From assembly GCF_019393635.1 (NCBI RefSeq), contig NC_057866.1:228607359-228671358 (forward strand): 64,000 nucleotides of DNA, written 5' to 3'. Below, one piece after another: positions 58,590 through 64,000 of this stretch (its first letter is position 1; every line of letters begins with the position of its first letter). This stretch comes from Dromiciops gliroides. Lineage: Eukaryota; Chordata; Mammalia; Microbiotheria; Microbiotheriidae. A program made the position numbers and the translations under genes. The notes below the pieces were generated by a model that saw only the letters and a list, made by a program, of their open reading frames with translations, made no database searches and had not been told where the DNA came from.

Positions 58590-58805
58590 AAATGCAATGC
58601 ACAGAGTGAGGGGGCTGGAGTCGGGAAAACCTGAGTTCAAATTTGACCTCAGGCAACTGACTGGCCATGTGACTCACTCTGAGCAACCCAGTTAATCTGC
58701 CTCAGTTTCCTCATCTGTAAAATGGGGACAAGAACAGCACCTCCCTTCCAGGGCTGTTGTGAGGATCTCATTGTAAAGCACTTAGCACAGTGCCTGGAAT
58801 GTGGC
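58590..58805 (+). mobile_element. marsupial CORE-SINE, MIR-like tail
   Basis: GGGCTGGAGTCGGGAAAACC, CCTCAGTTTCCTCATCTGTA, TTCCAGGGCTGTTGTGAGGA, TAAAGCACTTAGCACAGTGC. Confidence 0.7.
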
Positions 58806-58809
58806 TGTT

Positions 58810-59037
58810 ATTGTTCAGTTGTTTTTTCAGTAATATCTGACTCTTGGCAGAGATACTGGAGTAGTTTGCCATTTCCTTCTCCAGCTCATATTACAGATAA
58901 GGAAACTGAGGCAAACAGGGTGAAGAGAATTCAGAGTCACACAGCAAGTGTCTGAGGTAGGATTTGGACTCAGGTAGAGGAGTCTTCCTGACTTTGGGTC
59001 GGTAATCTTCAGACACTTCACCAGCTAGATAGCTGCA
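58810..59037 (-). mobile_element. MAR1-like marsupial CORE-SINE
   Basis: Antisense and directly abutting the previous SINE: TTTGCCATTTCCTTCTCCAG, AGATAAGGAAACTGAGGCAA, GAGTCACACAGCAAGTGTCT, head end CCAGCTAGATAGCTGC. Confidence 0.78.
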
Positions 59038-59553
59038 TAGTATTAAAAGTAGTGGTAATAACAATAATTTTAATGGAGGTACAGTGAAACTCAGACAGGA
59101 GACTATCTACTGTGAAGCCAAGGTCCAAATTCCTTGAGAGGGATTACTATGCTATCAAGAAAACAATATTTGTAGGCTACTTACCAAAAGACCCACTTTT
59201 GAGGACTGGGAGGAGTCGTCTTGGAAGTTTTAACTATGAAAAATAAGCCCAACCAGTTTTCATTATGGAGAAGCAGAAACCTCTTTGAAGGCATGGTAAA
59301 AAACAATCATCAAACAGATCAATTCTTTTATTTTCAGCCTGATAATTATTTTAAGAAAGCTTTTGTTTGGGAAAAAAGTATATATGTACAAATACTAGAG
59401 CCTTCAATTCCAGGGTTAGCAGGCAAGGTTACTTTAACTAAAACACATCTCACTGAAAATGTTTTCAGAAGCCTGTTAGAGTCTCAAACATTCTCTCTTC
59501 ATCTATGACTTTTAAAGAGTCTCTTTGTGATTCAGTCTGCCAAGGCCTTGATG

Positions 59554-59711
59554 GGTGTTTTGGGGTTTTTTGCAGGGTAATCAGGGTTAAGTGACTTGCC
59601 CACGGTCACACAGCTAGTTAGTATCAAGTGTCTGAGACCGGATTTGAACTCAGATTCTCCTGAATCCAGGGCCGGTGGTGCTTTATATACTGCGCCACTT
59701 AGCTGCCCCCT
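59554..59711 (-). mobile_element. WSINE-type SINE
   Basis: Antisense copy ending TTAGCTGCCCC. The duplication GGCCTTGATG is at 59544-59553 and 59712-59721. Confidence 0.9.
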
Positions 59712-60123
59712 GGCCTTGATGTTTTTCTTCAGAATTGGGACTCCCTCCCAGGTACTAAGTGGGTATGCATCCCAGAGGAACCCCTGATTGTGTTTATGTT
59801 AGCGCCACTAACCCCAAGTTACTGAATACATTCTAATTTAATGTGAGACCTCACATGCAAGCAGGGTTCAAAATTAAAATTTAAAAAAAAACCCACAACC
59901 ACTAGGCTGCCTTTTTATAATATTGGACATCCATCTGGCTGAGGCGGGATACAGTGGGACACTGTTTCTTCACAGCATTCCAAAAGCTCCTCAGGATTGT
60001 GTCAACACTTCAGCATGTTGACCTATTCTTAGCCTGAAGTCCACTAAAACTTTTACATTTCTCCTCTTGGAGCATTGTGTTTGCTCCAAGGAGATGAGCC
60101 AGGTATGTTGTTATTTTCCAAGT

Positions 60124-60335
60124 GGAGGCAGTTCAGTGGCTCAATGAGTTGATACAGTGCTGAGTGTGGAGCCAGGAAGACCCGAGTTTAAATCCAGCCT
60201 CAGACACTTACCAGCTGTGACCCTGGGTCAAGTCACTTAACCCCCTGAAGAAAGAAATAGAGAACCTCTCCAGTAGCATTGCCAAGAAAACCCAATGGGG
60301 GTCACAAAGAGTCAGACATGACTGAACAACACCAA
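60124..60335 (+). mobile_element. MAR1-like marsupial CORE-SINE
   Basis: GGCAGTTCAGTGGCTCAATG, GTTTAAATCCAGCCTCAGAC, AATGGGGGTCACAAAGAGTC, GACATGACTGAACAACA. Confidence 0.78.
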
Positions 60336-60779
60336 TTCTTCCATGTACTATGGAAATTTCAGTTGTTATTATTATTGTTCACTATTTCAAAAGATCATTT
60401 ATAGAAATTTGGTGGTCAGATTTGACTTTTAAACACTGAGCCTGCTCTGTTAGTGCCTGGGGATAAAGGCAGCTTGGTGTTGCCCAAGCTCCTCAGTTAT
60501 CATGATTTTCCACACTCTATTAGCCATTTTTGTTCTGTCCTTCTCAGTCCAAAGGTCATCATTCTTGGAAGAGAAAAGAGGCTCGAGAGTTAGCGAAAAC
60601 CATCTTCTCCTCATTGCCAGTTGTCATCAGCCTGGTCTTCCCCAAAGCAGTCCTATTTCTTCCCTTTGCCCTCATAAGTTTGTTGTTTTTTATTTAATGA
60701 GGGGGGGCAGATTTAGTCTGAGATTTCACACTCATCGTTCTCTTAAAGGGCCATGATGTGCCTTTGTATTCCTCTTTGG

Positions 60780-60930
60780 TTACCAGCCCTTGCTTTATAT
60801 TTTATACATAAATTACACCATGAGCTCGGATTTACGGGAAATTTTGTTTGTTTTTTGCCTCCTTCCCTAGCACTTAGTGCTAGGGAATACTTAAATACTT
60901 AAATAAATACTTAATAAATGTTTAACCAAA
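60780..60930 (+). mobile_element. L2 LINE terminal fragment
   Basis: CACCATGAGCTCGGATTTAC..CTAGCACTTAGTGCTAGGGA..TACTTAATAAATGTTTAAC. Confidence 0.5.
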
Positions 60931-60934
60931 AATA

Positions 60935-61945
60935 TCTTTTTAAAATTTAAGTTGGTCAATAATGTAAAGAAGTTCCATATTTCTTGTTTAGATAATGTCC
61001 CCTTTTCTTCCTTATCATAACACAGAAAGAGAAAGAGCCCTAGGGAGAGGAGGGGGCAATAAGAGGGATGGGAGCCATCCTTCCTCACTAAGGATTTAGA
61101 AGCTCTGTGTTCAGATTATGCCAGGTCTTTTCTCTTAAAAAGGTATAGATCATGAATTCCTCATCATCCATTTCCTCCTTCTGGCCAGGTGGTCCATAAC
61201 AATACTCCCATCAAAATTATCACTTTAGTTTCCCCTGCAACTGACCCTTACCCAAATAATTTCCATCATGCATGTTCCTTTCCTCTAGTTTTTGGTTTGT
61301 TGATTTCCTCATTAGACTATTGGGTATATTCTCAATATACAATATTATTCCACTACTCCTTTTATCTAATATTTTATTTAATGTGTTCCAAAGCCAAGTC
61401 CTAAACAATATCCCAGCAAGTCTCAGTGATATATGAGATAGAATTTACTTCATTAAGTTCTCCAACTTCCTCTTGTTTTTATTGTATTTTTTAAAATCCA
61501 TAATCTGTACATCTGCTCCTCTTTGCTCTTGCATCCTATAAATTACTGGCGCTCTCTCCAAATATTCCTACTAGTTTTCTGGACTTTGATGACTCAGGAA
61601 GAGTGAGGCTTATCACTTTGTGCAACCCTGCCTCACTTAAATCTGATTCAGGCACAAGTCAAGACACCACCCCATATCCTCTTCAAAAAGAAGGACAAAC
61701 AACAAAACTTTATTCACCAGATTCAAATGTCTCTAGGCAAACAGATAGATTAACTGGCCCTTGTCCTCACCATATCCAGGCAGATACAAGCTCCTGAAAA
61801 TTCTTTATCTGAAGTCTTGGCCCAGAAATCAAACTCCCACTCTGCCAACACAACCTTATGTATTACTTGTTCACATCCCAAATCCACCTTTCCATTCCGG
61901 TCTTATCAACTCTGCTTTCCTTGGACAGCAGCGATGAACTTGTTG
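60935..61945. other. upstream or intron DNA, nothing recognised
   Basis: AT-rich stretch with several short frames on both strands, none with family features. Confidence 0.4.
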
Positions 61946-61950
61946 CCTCT

Positions 61951-62125
61951 AAGGCAGAGGTTCTTTCTTGTGGACCCCTTTGTTAGACTGATAAATGCCA
62001 TGGTCCCCTACTCAGAAGAATGCTTGTGCCTAGTGGAAGGAAATGCTAAATTTCAGTTAGAGGTTAGTGAAAATAAAGATATTTTTCTCCTCATCCAAGT
62101 TCATAGACCCGCCCCTACTTCCCTC
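61951..62125. mobile_element. hAT-type nonautonomous element remnant
   Basis: GCAGAGGTTCTTTCTTGTGGA..TTTGTTAGACTGATAAATGC..AATTTCAGTTAGAGGTTAGT resembles the copy at 33872-34118. Confidence 0.5.
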
Positions 62126-62184
62126 TATCCCCAACCCCTCAGAAGTCTATTGAACTCTGATTACGAACCTCTCTATACTTCTGG

Positions 62185-63924
62185 GGTGGAGCCAAGATGG
62201 TGGAGGAAAGGCAGTGAGCTCTCGAACTCATGACATGATTGCTCCAAAAAACATCCAAATAATGCCATAGGACAATTCCTGGAGCAGCAAAACCCACAGA
62301 AGAATGTGCTGAAATCATCTTCTAACCAAGAACAGCTTGGAAAGTCAGAAGGAGGGAGCTGCTGTGCTGATACAGGAGTGGAGCCCAACCCCACAGTCAC
62401 CCCGATACAGATGCAGTCCCAGGAAGGCCAGAGAAGGAGACCCCCAGAGCCTCTGAATCAGCTAAAGTGCCAGTGTCATCTGGAACTAAGCTCACAGTCT
62501 GGTGAGAGGGCTGAGCCCTGGGCAGGAGGAAGACTACAGGGGTCTATGCTGGTGCTGAGGCAGAACTTGGGTTTTTCACCCCTGCTGGGAACCAGGAGGT
62601 AGGCTTGAGTGGAGGTGGCCCAGGTGGGGGAGGGACACAGGCTCATCTGAGCTGACGACCACAACACACAAAGCTGGTTGATTAGTAAGTTGGTCTGGAG
62701 TCATCTACAGACCAGGGAACAGGCCAGGCAAGTGAAGAACCTGCTTCTCCTTAAATCAAACCACCTGGGACTTCTGAAGCTTAGGATACTGCAGCCTGGA
62801 AAGAGTGCCCCACTTTAAGGAGCTAAAAGTCAAGTAAAAGAAAGGCAAGATGAGCAGACAGAGAAAGGTGAGGACCATAGAAAGTTTCTTCAGTGACAAG
62901 GAAGCTGTCAATGTCAGGGCCCCTATATCTAAAGCTTCCAAGAAAAATATGAATTGGTCTCAGGCCATAGAGACGCTCAAAAAGGGCTTTGAATATAAAG
63001 GATTGAGAGGTAGAGGAGAAAATGGAAAGAGAAATGAGGGAGATGCAGGAAAGACATGAGAAAAATGTCAACAGCTTGAAAAGCCAAATGGAAAAGCTCT
63101 CTGGTGAAAATAATTGCTTAAGAATTAGGACTGAACAAATGGAAACCAGTGACTTTATGAGAAACCAAGACACAATAAAGCAAATCCAAATCAATGAAAA
63201 AATAGAGGGCAGGGGGGCAGCTAGGTGGCGCAGTGGATAAAGCACCGGCCCTGGATTCAGGAGGACCTGAGTTCAAATCTGGCCTCAGACACTTGACACT
63301 TACTAGCTGTGTGACCCTGGGCAAGTCACTTAACCCCAATTGCCCCACCAAAAAAAAAAAAAAAAAGAGGGCAATGTGAAATATCTTCTGGGAAAAACTG
63401 CTGACCTGGAAAATAGGTTCAGGAGAGATAATCTGAAAATTATTGGTCTACCTAAAACCATGATCAAGGAAAGAGCTTAGACATCATCTTCCAAGATATT
63501 CTCAGGAAAAATTGCCCTGCAATTCTAGAAGCAGAAGGGAAAACAGAAATTGAAAGAATCTACCGATCACCTCCAGAAAGAGATCCCAAAAGGAAAACTC
63601 CTAGAAATATTATAGTCAAATTCCAGAGCTCTGGAATTAGTACTGTGGAGCCCCAGTCAGGATAGCACAAGATCTAGCAGCTTCTTCATTAAAGGACTGG
63701 AGGGCATGGAATATGATATTCCAGAGGGCAGAGGAATTGGGATTATAACCAAGAATCACCTACCCAGCAAAACTGATCACAATCTTTCAGAGGAAAAAAT
63801 GGGAATTTAATGAAAAAAAAGGATTTTCAGGTAGTCATGATGAAAAGACCTGAACTGAATGGCAAATTTGACTTTCAAATACAAGACCTTAGAGAACCAT
63901 AAAAAAAATTGGAGTTGGGGGATA
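62185..63924 (+). mobile_element. L1 retrotransposon 5' end: 5' UTR and ORF1, continuing toward the window edge
   Basis: Starts with the L1-typical GTGGAGCCAAGATGGTGGAGG. A G+C-rich 5' UTR runs to 62849. ORF1 starts at 62850 (MSRQRKVRTIESFFSDKEAV). A heptad-like coiled coil follows in another frame (63022-63208), showing a frameshift near 63050. After the SINE comes the RNA-binding (RRM-like) region, with IERIYRSPPERDPKRKTPRN at about 63548-63607. A C-terminal piece with PRITYPAKL follows near 63740-63775. Several stops make it inactive. The 3' part lies beyond the window. Confidence 0.82.
63212..63365 (+). mobile_element. WSINE-type SINE nested in L1 ORF1
   Basis: Complete copy with a pure A tail. 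The perfect duplication AGAGGGCA is at 63204-63211 and 63366-63373. It is close to the apparent consensus of the copies here, so it is probably one of the youngest. Confidence 0.94.
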
Positions 63925-64000
63925 TACCTGGGGTAATGTAGCGGGTGACTGTCTTGTGTCTGAGGCTGGGTTTGGGCTGGGTTCCCCCTGGGTCCAGGGG
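63925..64000 (-). mobile_element. probable WSINE remnant, abnormally diverged, cut by the window end
   Basis: CTTGTGTCTGAGGCTGG followed by GGGTCCAGGGG aligns with the antisense SINE segment that elsewhere reads CAAGTGTCTGAGGCCGGATT..GAATCCAGGGC. Most adenines expected from the other copies are G. Confidence 0.5.

Overview
This is vertebrate nuclear DNA and almost certainly marsupial. It is intron-rich and AT-rich. It is packed with copies of a tRNA-derived SINE that starts GGGGCAGCTAGGTGGCGCAGTGG and ends CAAGTCACTTAACCC..poly(A), which is the abundant marsupial (WSINE1 / SINE1_MD-type) element. Longer marsupial CORE-SINEs (MAR1-like), MIR, L2, CR1/L3, L1, hAT and Tigger copies are also present. 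The species cannot be fixed from the sequence alone.

The only protein-coding gene I can support is SGMS2 (sphingomyelin synthase 2), on the minus strand. Five coding exons (35719-36173, 30423-30540, 22081-22234, 14349-14515, 12164-12367) all have GT/AG junctions and compatible phases. They total 1098 nt, giving 365 codons plus a stop, the length known for mammalian SMS2. The catalytic His229, His272 and Asp276 and the four C-terminal cysteines (331, 332, 343, 348) are present. A 5' untranslated segment runs to a strong acceptor at 36434/36435. A long 3' UTR probably runs down to about 7640 and is strikingly free of SINEs.

Layout: 1-7500 is intergenic DNA downstream of SGMS2 (L1, RTE-like, L2, CR1/L3, SINEs and an LTR-like unit at 4631-5226). 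7640-12163 is 3' UTR. 12164-36434 holds the coding exons and four repeat-laden introns, including a solo LTR at 19533-20136 and an L1 at 22628-24478. 36435-64000 is 5' intron or upstream DNA. It holds a Tigger element split by a SINE, two further solo LTRs with 4-bp target duplications (49368-50007 and 54238-55387), a 5'-truncated L1 (about 53790-58530) and the 5' end of another L1 (62185 onward). I found no CpG island, no further gene, no tRNA or rRNA gene, and nothing resembling a CRISPR array.

The most informative structures are the nests (SINE/LTR/SINE at 49190-50340; LTR in L1 at 53790-58530; SINE in Tigger at 50399-51347), the microsatellites grown from SINE tails (15914-16204 and 38622-38846), the plus-strand (anti-SGMS2) orientation of all LTRs, and an oddly A-poor SINE remnant at the very end of the window. 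I did not find a convincing new biological system; this is an ordinary gene locus in a transposon-rich genome.
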